From assembly GCA_018398765.1 (NCBI GenBank), contig JAHBMJ010005796.1, forward strand, positions 1-64,000: a DNA stretch of 64,000 nucleotides. The letters run 5' to 3'. The notes beneath the pieces are model-generated. The model was not told the DNA's origin, searched no databases, and saw only the letters and a list, made by a program, of their open reading frames with translations. Shown in pieces: positions 11,681 to 23,665 of this stretch. The DNA is from Chromera velia. Taxonomy: Eukaryota > Sar > Chromeraceae. The stretch's first letter is position 1; every line of letters starts with the position of its first letter. The position numbers were made by a program, and so were the translations under genes.

Positions 11681-13465
11681 GTCCGTGCTCTCCTGGCTGA
11701 AGTTCTTAGAGGAAGGCTCGAACTCTCAGAGTTTCCTTCGATTCTGTCCGACCTCTCCTGGCTCCTCTCCTGTGAGAAAAGACTAGACACACTCCTCCAT
11801 CGGGATCTCGCTTTCTTCTGGAGCGATCTGGACGCAGAAACGATCTGGAGTGCCGAGAATCTTTGTCATCTGTCAGAAGCCGACTTTGCATTCCTCGAAT
11901 CGCACCAGCAAGAAGAAGACCCTCCCGAACTCTTTCGGATCCGATTCATGAGTTTAGAGAGGGCGTTCTCTGTGACTGCGTTCCCCTCTATGCGTGTTGA
12001 ATCTCTGAAGGAGCTCATCGGTCAGAGAATGCACTGGAAGCAGCTTGACACCGGCTCCCGTCTCTTCTTACCTGAGTGCCCCGAAAAGTGCAGATCCAGA
12101 CGCCCGTCTTTGGCTGCAGCTGTGGGGAGGGGGGTGGGTCTGTTTGGTGGTGCTGCCGCTGTCCCTGCAGCTCCAGCGGTGGGGCGGGGGGTGGGTCCGT
12201 TTGGTGCCCCAGGTGCTGCCGCTGCCCCTGCAGCTCCAGCGGTGGGGAGGGGCGTGGGTCTGTTTGGTGGTGCTGCCGCTGTCCCTGCAGCTCCGTTTGG
12301 TGCCCCAGGTGCTGCCCCTGCCTCTAGAGAAGAAGTGTGCGTGCATAGGGGGAGAGAGCTCGAGAACGGAAGGACACTTTCTGAGTACAAAGACGAGTTG
12401 AATACCGTTGGGGACATGAATGGTCTAACGAGGCTAATAGGAGAGCCGTCCCCTGAGTTTGCCCTCTTGTCACAGATAAGATATCCTCCTCGTTTTCAGT
12501 TTTGTTCGTTTGTGCTTTCCCGCTCCGTGTGTGCATCTAACGGTTCGATGAGCTGCGAGGCTCAGTTGGAAAGGGAGGACATCAATGGCAGGTGGGAGGA
12601 TATCGAAAGTGTGTTACAAGGGGACATAGACCAGTTTGCTCGTGAGGCCGTTTTGGAGTTACGCGAGGCCCCCCCACAGAGAACTTTCGTTGCCCGTACT
12701 GTACCTTTATTCCCTCTCCCGAGTTCAGAAGTGACGAAGGAGAATATCACGGCAGGCATTCGAGCAGTGTGGAAGGACCAGAATGACCGAGGTGCTACGA
12801 AGATTTCGGTGTTTCCTCGCGTGATGAGGTGGCAGCGGGATGAATTTCTGTCTTGCATGTTCTTTTTGAAACGCCACCCTTTGTTTGGTTTTGGGAAACA
12901 GTCTGTGCATCAGATTTGCGACATCGTTTTGCGTTGGCTAGCCCTGCCTCCCTCTCAGTGGTTGGAAAGGGATTCTGAGGACTCCATCAGAGCGAGGCCG
13001 TCGTTGGGGGTGCGCACTGTGCGCACGAAGGTGGAGTGTATCGCGGAACTAGCAGGAGAGCCGAGGTATCGTCACATACCTGGTCTAGTACGAGGCTCAC
13101 CGTTGGACCTTTCCACTTTGCAGGAGAGACAAACGCTGTACAGCGAAGATGGGAAAGACACCCTCCCCGTGTCCACCTGCCTCCGTGAGGGGGGGGAGGG
13201 GGATGAAGGGGGGTATCAGGAGGAGGGGGTAAGGCTCGGTGTGAGGAAGGCCGTGGGTACGGTCCGGTTGGAGTGCGAGAGTCTGCATGTGGGGGGGCGG
13301 TACCGTTTGTCCGTGAGAGGGTTGGGAGGCTCTCGTTCTTACGACGCCACGTTTGTCGTTGAGGACCCCACACAGAGTCTGCCCTCTGCTGCGGGGGGCT
13401 TGGCTCCTTCTGGGCAGACGTGGGTGCGTCTGAACGATTTCGGTTGGGCCGCTGGAATCAGTTGA
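11681..13465 (+). CDS. Unrecognised protein with GLFG-like repeats, possibly a broken gene
   Basis: The frame is open from 11681 to the stop at 13465 without introns; the first ATG is at 11948 (505 residues). The 89 codons before that ATG also look coding (for example LLAEVLRGRLELSEF), so the ATG may not be the true start. The same frame continues upstream of a TAG at 11678-11680 back to about 11452 with protein-like sequence. An unseen upstream exon, or a premature stop in a decaying gene, would explain this. Residues about 60-130 are three G/A/P-rich repeats containing GLFGG and PFGAPG, from a DNA repeat of about 60 bases (12119-12310); GLFG is the motif of some nucleoporins, but three copies do not make a case. 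The remaining domain matches nothing I know. The codon pattern is sustained and the C-terminal third is glycine-rich. Confidence 0.45.
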   Translation, partial: VRALLAEVLRGRLELSEFPSILSDLSWLLSCEKRLDTLLHRDLAFFWSDLDAETIWSAENLCHLSEADFAFLESHQQEEDPPELFRIRFMSLERAFSVTAFPSMRVESLKELIGQRMHWKQLDTGSRLFLPECPEKCRSRRPSLAAAVGRGVGLFGGAAAVPAAPAVGRGVGPFGAPGAAAAPAAPAVGRGVGLFGGAAAVPAAPFGAPGAAPASREEVCVHRGRELENGRTLSEYKDELNTVGDMNGLTRLIGEPSPEFALLSQIRYPPRFQFCSFVLSRSVCASNGSMSCEAQLEREDINGRWEDIESVLQGDIDQFAREAVLELREAPPQRTFVARTVPLFPLPSSEVTKENITAGIRAVWKDQNDRGATKISVFPRVMRWQRDEFLSCMFFLKRHPLFGFGKQSVHQICDIVLRWLALPPSQWLERDSEDSIRARPSLGVRTVRTKVECIAELAGEPRYRHIPGLVRGSPLDLSTLQERQTLYSEDGKDTLPVSTCLREGGEGDEGGYQEEGVRLGVRKAVGTVRLECESLHVGGRYRLSVRGLGGSRSYDATFVVEDPTQSLPSAAGGLAPSGQTWVRLNDFGWAAGIS

Positions 13466-14614
13466 AATCAAAAAAATCCTCTCCAGAAGTAATTACAGGC
13501 AGGGACTCGGAGACAGTGGTAGGGTTCAGCAGCATCAAGTTCAGCAGAGATTTAAGCTGCCATATCGAGCTAACACAGGCCATTTTTAGTTTTTTTAGTC
13601 ATTTTTGTGGATGCATAGAACGCGTAGCCCCAGACAAAATCAAGTGCAAGAACTCATAAGAATAGAAATGATCCGATATAACAATGATATATGTGACATA
13701 AATGACCGAAATAGACCGAAAGAGTTTCAAACTAATGTACAACTCATTTCTAAAAGTTTATCTCAATCAAAAAGGGATATTTTTGTTATATCCATTTGAA
13801 TTGAACGAATTCTTTATATCTAGCTAGTTTTATCTTACTTTATCCAATGTAATGCAATGATAACTATATTTAAGTTTGGCAGTGTTTTAGTATAAAACAC
13901 TATAAAACTTTCTTTTTTATCCTTCTTCATTCAATTTTTATCTGATAGAGGGAGATTTATAAATCGTAGATCGACAATCTTCACCCATCTTTAACTATCT
14001 TTAACCTTCTTTCACAATCTGCGATTATCTTTGACAATCTTTGACATTCTTTCACCAAACAAAAAATTCCATGCATGTTAAAATTTATTTCCCTCCCCAA
14101 AAAAATTCCAAGTTAAACCATGCAGGGATATATCGAGAGCGCCATTGATCCGATTTGTAAGTGCATGCATGCCCCCGGTCCCGCGGCGGGCCGCGCGGAG
14201 CGCGTCCGAGCGGCCCCCGCGCGCAGCCCACATGCATGCAGCATGTGTTGCTTGCGTCGAATCGCCGTCGATATCCGTCGATGCGTTCAGATCGACAGAC
14301 TTCGTTCATTTGATCGACGATCATGTTCAGATGAAGTCAGATCGAAACTCGCCGATCATTGTGAAGGCATAGAGAGTTAAGAGTTAAGTGTGGAGCAGTC
14401 CAGTAAGGATCGCCATCGCCAAAGCTTCCTGACACACTCGCTGGCTTACCGTCTGCTCCGGCTACGGCCACTGTTTCAGTCTGCATTCACATTTTTCAGT
14501 CTGGCAGAAATAAGTCGAAGCCCCTGGATTGGCAGACCACCCGCAATCACAGACAGAGGTGGATTGCTCTGCAGACAGACACAGAAATCTGGTGTGCCGA
14601 GAAATCATCTTGAC
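13466..14614. other. Intergenic stretch upstream of APC2
   Basis: This AT-rich DNA includes a short run of degenerate ATCTTTGACA-like repeats (about 13980-14060). A GC-rich island (14163-14245) is bounded on both sides by GCATGCATGC-type palindromes, about 370-450 bases before the APC2 start. ATGCATGTTAAAATTTATT at about 14073 recurs near 44796. No coding frame was seen before 14615. Confidence 0.5.
14163..14245. promoter_or_regulatory. GC-rich island flanked by GCATGC palindromes, upstream of APC2
   Basis: It is a run of CCGCGG, GCGCGC and CCGGGC-type sequence in an otherwise AT-rich region, with TGCATGCATGC on the left and CATGCATGCAGCATG on the right. TGCATGC is a known ApiAP2-binding motif in apicomplexan promoters, which are relatives of chromerids. 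Function here is inference. Confidence 0.35.
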
Positions 14615-17600
14615 ATGATGGCCGAAGTAATGACAGTCGGAGATTCCGATGCTGCCGCCGAGACCGAAAGGTCGAATCCCGTCTCCGTTGTTGCTGCCTG
14701 GCTGCAGCGTGCCCTTAGCCCCCCTGTGTCTTCCGCTTCTACCTGCAAGTGCACACCTATGTCGTCTGCGTGCTTTTCTTGTTCACCATCCTCTGGCGCC
14801 CCTCTTCCTAGCGCAGTGGATGAGTGCCTTGATACTCTGGACGAAGAAGGTCGTATGGGGGAGGTAATTGACTTGTGGGGTGAGTGCCTTGCATCGTCTT
14901 TCCCCAGCAGGCCCTCACTGGCTGATTTTTCGAAGGGACCTGCTACAGACTCTTTGTCCGACGTTCCTTCGTTGATGGCACACCATGACCACGTGCTGCA
15001 CCATGCGGGGGAGTGGTTCCTGCATTTGACGCACGCATCAGAGGTCCTCTCAGACGTTACGGCCCTCCCCCTACCCCCTCTGGAGTTCCTCACGCTCACA
15101 GAGAGAGGGCGGAAGATCCAGTGCACTCGCCATATGAGGCTGCGAACAGTGCACCCAATGCCCCAGGAAGATTTGAGGGGTCACCTTCTCTCGGCCTTCC
15201 CTCCCGAGATGAAGAGAGCTCTGTTCTCTTCCTGGGACACACTGAAGTCTGCAGTCCTCGCGGCAGGCCTTCCAAAGAGAAGCAAGAACTTCGATTCGTT
15301 CCTTGCTTCCTATCAGTCGAGCCTTGTGCAGGCTCTGGGTGCCTTTCGTTTCATTCCGGAGACCGAGAGAGCCCTCCGTGGGCTCCTCGGCACCCTGTCT
15401 GTGTCTCCGTCTGAGTCTCCTCAAGAACGTTCGAACAAGGAGAGGGACCCCATGACAGTTTTGCGGAATTTGCGGGGAGAGGTGAGTAAGAGGGGTGGGG
15501 GCAGGGGGGAGCGGGATGAGAACAGTGGGGAGCGTTCGAACAGAACTGAAGAGAGGGGGACCGCGAGCCCGGCAGCTTCTGTGGAAAGGGGGGCGGGGGA
15601 CATGTCAGAGGGGGGTGAAGGTCGGAAGGTGCCCTGTGCTCCCCTTGTGAGTGAGTCTTTGCCAGACATGATTGAGTTCCTAGGATGGCATAGACAACAG
15701 TTGCAGGCCTGCCTCCTGGAAGGTGTGCGGGGGGTTGGGAGGGAGATAGACGAAGAGGAAGCGGAAGAAGAGAGGATGGAGAGGGAGAAGCAAACGGTGG
15801 TGGCAGCACAGACGCAATTGCTTCTGGAAGCCATGGCCATCTCCCGTCTCTTGGCGTGTGTGGGTTTAGGGCCCGAATGGCAGCATTCTGCGCTCTCTTT
15901 GTGCATCCAGAGGGTGAACGAGGAGGCGAAAGAAAAGAGGGCAGCTGAGAGATCCAAAACAAGAAGCACAAACCCATTAGAGAGAACGCCACCCCTCAGG
16001 TGGGTCTGCTAAGAAACCACTACATTTCTTGCCCTAGACTTTTTTGCAGCAGTCTCTTCAAAGAAGCAAGCGTTCGAATGACCGTGAAGATAACAGGCTG
16101 ACTGGGTGAGAAGAAGGAATGAAAACTACAGACTGTGGAGTGGATCCATTGTTGGGCGATGCTGTGTCTTTCCCCACCCACCCGTCCTTCCTTCATGTTT
16201 GTCTTTTCCTCTCATCGTCTTTTCTCCTTCCTCTTCTCTTAGTCTCTGGTGTGGTCTTGGCGTTCCTGTTGCATTCGTCTCTCTGGCTGTTGTTTTCTTG
16301 TCCCTTTCTGTCCGCAGAGAAAGCGAAGACAGGGAAGGTTCCATGCATTTATTTTATTTTTCTGTATGAAAATAATATACGTGTTCTGTGCGAAAATAAA
16401 TGTTTTCTTGTCCCTTTCTGTCCGCAGAGAAAGCGACAGGGAAGGGTCCATGCATTTATTTATGTATTTATTTATTTGTTTTTTTTTGCATTCTGTATGA
16501 AAACAAATGTTTTCTTGTCCCTTTCTGTCCGCAGAGAAACCGACAGAGACAGGGAAGGATCCCCCCTCCCAACTGCAAAGCGACCGAACCGCTCGGGGCC
16601 TTCATCATCTTCCTCCTCGTCCTCTTCCTTCTCCTCTTCCCCTCCGCCTCCTACAGGAATTGAAAACTCCCACGCAGGGCGTCTCCCCTCCCAACAGCAA
16701 CAAGGGGGCATGCTATCAAACTCCAACCTCAATTTTGAGAGAGAGAGACCATACCAAAGGGCCGATTTGGATAGAGCCCACCAGCTCGCTGCATCCCTTG
16801 TAGACAGGGAGAGGGCTGTACTCAGGGGGCATCAGCAGCAGCAAGTAGAAGTAGGTGCTCCCGTCTCGGGAGGGGCGCCCTCGTCTTCCTCGTCTTCGGG
16901 GGGACTGTCTCTCTCTCTCAGTCAGCGTCAGACTCGAGAGACGAGCGCAAAACGTGCCCCAGGAAGACGGCGTGCACCCCTCAGTGCAGCGGGGGGCCCT
17001 CCCCACGGACACCGGGGAGGGTCTGAGGCTACTCCTAGTGCCCCTCCCTCTGCCTCTGGAGGCCTGCTGCACGGCCGGGTCTCTACGGCATCTCCCGGGC
17101 CTCCCGCAATAAGCACAGCAGGGCCTTTGACTTGTTCTTCTTCGACGGGTTTTGTGCCTTCCGGGTTCCCTGTCTGCAGTAGCTGCGGGGTTGGAAAAAG
17201 AGAGAAGGAAAAGACCGAGAAGACTGGTGGGGGCAGTGGGAAAGGGAAAGGGGGAAAGGCTGCTCATCACCATAAGGCGCGTCCGGGGGGCGACGACGAG
17301 CAGAAGAAGAACGGCGGGCTTTTTCGATGTGATGGTTTGTCCTTTTTTCCTTCCTTCCTTTCCTTTTTTGTTTCTTTCTGTCGGTTGGTCGGTCTATCTC
17401 TCTGTCTTCTTTTATTCCTGAGTCCCTCACCAAGCACCAACCTTTCTTCTCTATGGAAGCCCAATGGATGATCAGTGTACTCGATAGAACACCGGAGGTG
17501 CAAGAAGAGGCAGACAATTGAAAAAAGACAGACAACTGAAGGAGCTTTTCTTCCCCTGCCGTTTCCGTGTTTCCCTGTGCTTCTTCTTTGTCTGTGCTTT

Positions 17601-20600
17601 TGCTCTTGATTTGCGCACTCTTCCGGAGTCTTCCCGAAATTTGTTCATCTGAGTGTCTTTCCTCACTCTCCTTCACATCCTTTTGGGAAAAGGTTTAACG
17701 CCCGCCGTGTGTGTTTGTTTGCTGCGTACAGGCTGTTTGGAAAGCTTCCACCTTGCCTGTCTGAAATCCGTCGTTTCCGGGAAAAGCGGACTGAAGGGGG
17801 CCGTTGAGGACTTTGCAGGTTTGTGCAGGGGGGATCTTCCGTCCGCGGAGTGGGAGCTTCTTCTTTGTGGGGTCTGCCGCAAGGAGAGGTTCGAGAAGGC
17901 TGAGTGGGGGTGTGCCTCTGATAGCACTTTGGAGAGCCTCCTCTCTTGGTGTGGGCGGTTTGTGCGTCCCTTCCTGCGATTAATGCTGGGCCTTCCTCCC
18001 TTCCCCTTTGCCGCCCCTGAGGAGAATGCTGAGGGGGGGGAAGAGGGACAAAGAGAAAGAGGCCCCTCTGCAGAGTGTGAGGGGGACTTTCGGCTGGGCC
18101 ACAGGGAGGGCGACCATCTTGTGCGTGCCTGGATGGACGGAGTGGTCTGGGCAGACAGAGAGGAGACGGCGTGTGCGTTGCTGGAGCGTGTGCAGGAGGC
18201 ATGCCTGGAGGCAGTGGGCAGTCTGCATCTTGAGAATGCACTCGGAATGGTCCGTCAGTCGGTTGGTTGGTTGGTTGGTTGGTTCGGCTGTTGGTCTGGG
18301 GAAAATCTGAACTGCGCCTTCCGCATCTTGATGACGTCGTGGATGGAATGTGCAGTTTAGTGTCCTGTTTGCGTCCCTCCCCTGTCTTTTCATCTTTTTT
18401 ATTTGACCGTAAGGAGGTTCTGGAAAGGGATTCTGTCTCCTCAAACGAATTTTTTGTAGTTGAATGCTTTGGTTGGCCGCTCATGTGAGTCGATTTCCCT
18501 GAGTGTGTTTGTGTGTGTGTTTTTGTGTGTGTCCCTTCCTGTCTGTCTGTTTGCAGCTCTCTGACCGTCGAAGTCTCGCAGAGGTCCGGGAATGGCTCTG
18601 CAGGGAGGGCACGGGGGGGGGGTCGTATGGGCACGTCGGGAAGGTGAAGAGTGCACTCCGACGACAAGTACAGGGGATTTTGGAGGGGCAGATCGGAGGA
18701 GAGGTGCCGACTGATGAACTGATCAGACTGTACATTGACAGCACAAAGGTGCGTCTACTGAGCTTTTTTGAACTCCCCCAGTCGTTCTCGTGCGTCTACC
18801 AAGCTTTTTTGAACTCCCCCAGTCGATCTCGTGCGTCTATTGAGCTTTTTTGAACTCCCCCATTCGTTCACGTGCGTCTACCAAGCTTTTTTGAACTCCC
18901 CCAGTCGTTCTCGTGCGTCTGCTGACCTTTTTTGAACTCCCCCAGTCGTTCTCGTGCGTCTACTGAGCTTTTTTGAACTCCCCCATTCGTTCACGTGCGT
19001 CTACTAAGCTTTTTTGAACTCCCCCAGTCGTCCTCGTGCGTCTATTGAGTTTTTTTGAACTCCCCGAGTCGTTCTCGTGCGCCTACTAAGCTTTTTTGAA
19101 CTCCCCCAGTCGTTCTCGTGCGTCTACTGAGCTTTTTTGAACTCCCCCAGTCGTTCTCGTGCGTCTACTGAGCTTTTTTGAACTCCCCCAGTCGTTCTGG
19201 TGCCTCTACTGAGCTTTTTTGAACTCCCCCAGTCGTTCGCGTGCCCATGCTGAGCTTTTGTGAACTCCCCCATTCGTTCTCGTGCGTCTATGGAGCTTTT
19301 TTGAACTCCCCCAGTCGTTCTCGTGCGTCTACTGAGCTTTTTTGAACTCCCCCAGTCGTTCTGGTGCCTCTACTGAGCTTTTTTGAACTCCCCCAGTCGT
19401 TCTCGTGCGTCTACTGAGCTTTTTTGAACTCCCCCAGTCGTTCTCGTGCGTCTACTGAGCTTTTTTGAACTCCCCCAGTCGTTCTTGTGCGTCTACTGAG
19501 CTTTTTTGAACTCCCCCAGTCGTTCTCGTGCGTCTACTGAGCTTTTTTGAACTCCCCCAGTCGTTCTCGTGCGTCTACTGAGCTTTTTTGAACTCCCCCA
19601 GTCGTTCTCGTGCGTCTACTGAGCTTTTTTGAACTCCCCCAGTCGTTCTCGTGCGTCTACTGAGCTTTTTTGAACTCCCCCAGTCGTTCTCGTGCGTCTA
19701 CTGAGCTTTTTTGAACTCCCCCAGTCGTTCTCGTGCGTCTACTGAGCTTTTTTGAACTCCCCCAGTCGTTCTCGTGCGTCTACTGAGCTTTTTTGAACTC
19801 CCCCAGTCGTTCTCGTGCGTCTACTGAGCTTTTTTGAACTCCCCCAGTCGTTCTCGTGCGTCTACTGAGCTTTTTTGAACTCCCCCAGTCGTTCTCGTGC
19901 GTCTACTGAGCTTTTTTGAACTCCCCCAGTCGTTCTCGTGCGTCTACTAAGCTTTTTTGAACTCCCCCAGTCGTTCTCGTGCGTCTACTGAGCTTTCTTG
20001 AACTCCCCCAGTCGTTCTGGTGCCTCTACTGAGCTTTTTTGAACTCCCCCAGTCGTTCTCGTGCGTCTACTCACCTTTTTTGAACTCCCCCAGTCGTTCT
20101 CGTGCGTCTATTCAGCTTTCTTGAACTCCCCCAGTCGATCTCGTGCGTCTACTGAGCTTTTTTGAACTCCCCCAGTCGTTCTCGTGCGTCTATTGAGTTC
20201 TTTTGAACTCCCCCATTCGTTCTCGTGCGTCTACTAAGCTTTTTTTGAACTCCCCCAGTCGTTCTCGTGCGTCTACTGAGTTTTTTTGAACTCCCCCAGT
20301 CGGTCTCGTGCCTCTACTGCGCTTTTTTGAACTCCCCCAGTCGTTCTCGTGCGTCTACTGAGCTTTTTTGAACTCCCCCAGTCGGTCTCGTGCGTCTACT
20401 GAGTTTTTTTGAACTCCCCCAGTCGTTCTCGTGCGTCTACTGAGTTTTTTTGAACTCCCCCAGTCGCGGTTCTTGAGAAGGGGCTAGTTGAAGGGGATAT
20501 GGAAATCGTTCTTCGGCCTGAAAGGATGCACTGTAGATGTCCTCTTCTTCTCCCTCTCTCTTATGAGCTCCTCCAGCCGTTTTTCTTTTGTGTTTTCCGC

Positions 20601-23410
20601 GTCACGGACGGGAGAGAAGCAGAGAAAAAAGCCGAACTTAAAATCCTTCTTTTCAAGCACACTGCTCGTGTCTGCGCCTGCCTGCCCTCAGTGGACAGAG
20701 AGAGTGAATCCTTCAGAGCATTTCTGCTCGCCTACTCGACGAATGGTGTCAACGTGCATTATTTCGGTCTTTTGTGACTTTGTGAGAAGAATCTAATCCC
20801 TCCCGCCTACGCGTGTACGTTTGTTTGTGTTGCTCTGAGCTTTGACTGCAGGCGCTGAAGACCCTCGACCCTGAGCACTTGATCACCCCTGCTGTCCTCA
20901 CGGACCTCCAAAAGGCTCTCCGACAGCGCCCAGATTCTGCCCGGTGCATCTTGGCGGCCTTCGGCAAAGCCCACATGGAGGCCTCAGCCTCCCTCGGCAC
21001 ACTGGGTCTGGCTGTGCAGGCAGACGGCAGCCCGACGGCAGAGGCGTCCGGGGGCAGTGGGAAGGAGAAGGACAAAGACGGGAAGGATGGAGACGCCTCC
21101 CCTCTTGATGGTTCTGTGCGACAATGCGGTTGGCAGTTTGACCTTTTCGATGCAGATGCGAATGAGGAAGAGGAAGAGGAAGCCGACGGGGAGGGGGGCG
21201 AGGGGGCAGGGGGCGAGGAAGATGAACAGGTCCTCGCTCGGCGCCTTCGAAAAGAAGAACTCGATGCAGAATTGTCCGACGACGACGTCAGTACAGAACT
21301 TCATCAATCTGTCTTTAAACCTCACACGCTTCTTTCCATGCTACCAGACCTTTTCGCCTTGCGATGTTTCATAACAGAAAGCATCCAAACCGGCACTCTC
21401 TCGCTCGCACACATGCACTGTCTGTCCTCGTACACTTTTTGGCCGTTCTGCGTTTCGCCTCCCTTGCAAGTGGAGGCACATGTCGAGAAGTTCTTGCTTG
21501 ATGTAGACCCCCAAACAGAAAGAGATTGTGAACGTGAATACCACCAATCCGAGAGCAGTTCTTTGGACTTTGCCTGTGCCTTCCTTCTCCCTTTCCTTCC
21601 TTCGTCTCCATACGTGCTTGTTTTTGCTTGTCTGTGTGTCTGCAGACGGACCCTGCAGTTTGGCATCCCCGCCCCCTCCGGCCGTTCTCCTCTGCCCCTC
21701 ACCCAAAGCTTCAGAGCACAGCAGAGGGCCTCGCAATCCTCAGAGCCATCGACGCCCTGGCGCCCTCTGTGGCTGCAGTGGAGGCGGGGGGGAGCAGGGG
21801 CGCAGAGTGTCCATTGGAGGGCGGTGTCGGGTTGCTGGGCGGGGAGAGGTCACCCCTACCGTCACAATCTTTGGTCTCATTCGGTCCCACCTCCAGCCCT
21901 TCAGCCTCCCCCCGAGTCCTGACTGCACAGCAGCAGCAGCAGGAGCCTCTTCAGAGACAGAGCAGTGAAGTGAGAGGTACAGAGAGAGAGCAAAACCCTC
22001 TGCCAGGTGCTGCAACTGGATCTGCCTCTTCTCTCAGAGAAGCGCCTGGACCTGAATCGATGCAGACCAATGGAGTAGGGAGTGAAGGTCGGGGCCGGGT
22101 GTTGACTTCCCTCGATGAACCCTCAGGGGGTGAGGGGGGTGCTGTGAGGGGATCTTCAGATTCCGTCTCTTCTGTACCTTTCTTTGCCGGTAGAGGTGGG
22201 CATGCGTCAGTTCATTTCATGAGCACGGACACCAGGGAAGACGAGGCAATGGGACCTGAAACCGAAAATGCTCTGGGACCATCCCAGGCACTCACCTCTC
22301 CATCACCACTCCCTGACGTCCCGAGTGCCCCTGCTGGGAGGGAATCGGTTCGTCATGTGGATGGCAGAGTTGTGCCCAGATTTGGGGTGTGTGATCCGTC
22401 TCGCATGCCTTCTTCGAGTTTTCGTCTTCCTTCGTCTGTTGTCACGACCACAGCTGAGGGGCTGGCTGTGGGGCGGGGGGGTCGGGGGGGGCCGGGTGGA
22501 GTTTCCGGGAGGGGTGAGAGGTTCCAGGGTGAGGGGTGCACTACGGGGGATGATTGTGGTTGGTTTGTCACATCGTCCCCTCTTGTCCCTTCGGTTCTCT
22601 CTGTCGGTTCTGGAGACGGGGGGGCTCCGAGGAGCAGTCGGTCGTCCAGATGGGAACTCAATGAGACCCCAGGGGGGAGATTGACCGAGCTTCTTCAGGT
22701 CAGGTAGTGAACAGACAGAAGGAGGGACAGGCAGGCAGGAACTGTGAGCATGTAGACGTGTGGATGCGAGATCTTTGTGGTGTGACCAGCCTGCTTTTGC
22801 TTTGATGCCTGCCTTTAAACGCGTCACCAAGGACAGCGAACCGAAAGAGGAAGAAACTGTTGTGACAAGTATATGACGGAAAGAAAGGAGGGAGAAAAAA
22901 CAGGGAAAGAAAGAAAAGAAAGAAAGAACGGCGGATCTAAAGATGGGGAAAGTTGTGAGGCCCATTGGGATAGATGGAGACGGTGTACTCGCGGGCGTAT
23001 GGACCAGCTCCACAGTTGAATCTGAAACGTCTGGTGTGAAAAGAGGGAGGGCGGATGGACTGACAATCCGTTGGTTGAATGGATGAGTGAGTGAACGGAT
23101 CAACAAATGGAATTATGGGATCATGAATGCAGGTGATGACTTCTGTCTTCGGGAGCCACGGGAAGGTCGTTCGGGAGTTCCAAAAATATCTTGCGCACAA
23201 AATTTTGTCCAGCAAGTGAGTCTAGTCTTCCTTGCTGTCTTCCCTCTCTCAAGGGGTACTTCCCTTTCACAGAGCAGATGTATCGGAAATGCACTGGAGA
23301 GGGCATCTCACGGATTGTCTGCCGGTTTCTCAGCTCCTCCTCGGTGGACTCGCCCTGACTTTTATCTCCGGAAGCCTCTGTTTCGCGTTTGTCCACTCAT
23401 TTTCTTTTTC

Positions 23411-23504
<94 letters not shown>

Positions 23505-23583
23505 GTCTGTCTGTCTGTCTCTCTGTCTCTCTGTCTGTCTGTCTGTCTCTCTGTCTGTCTGTCTGTCTGTTTCTCTCTCTCTC

Positions 23584-23665
<82 letters not shown>

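Noticed and set aside
14390-14614. An earlier start for APC2, extending the frame upstream to 14390
   Set aside because: The frame is open but has no ATG before 14615, and the extra residues do not match APC2.
17200-17900. A PHD zinc finger (CSSCG ... [15 protein letters not shown] ... LCGVC) split by an intron
   Set aside because: The cysteines resemble a PHD finger, but the same stretch aligns in order with the cysteine-containing part of animal APC2, and exons on both sides are APC2 in phase.
18749-20466. A CRISPR array, because of many regular copies
   Set aside because: Units are head-to-tail with no variable spacers, in a eukaryotic intron; it is a minisatellite.
20467-20851. An extra APC2 exon after the minisatellite (frame reading [20 protein letters not shown])
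   Set aside because: Its reading phase does not fit the preceding exon, and joining 18748 directly to 20852 gives the conserved APC2 sequence without a gap.
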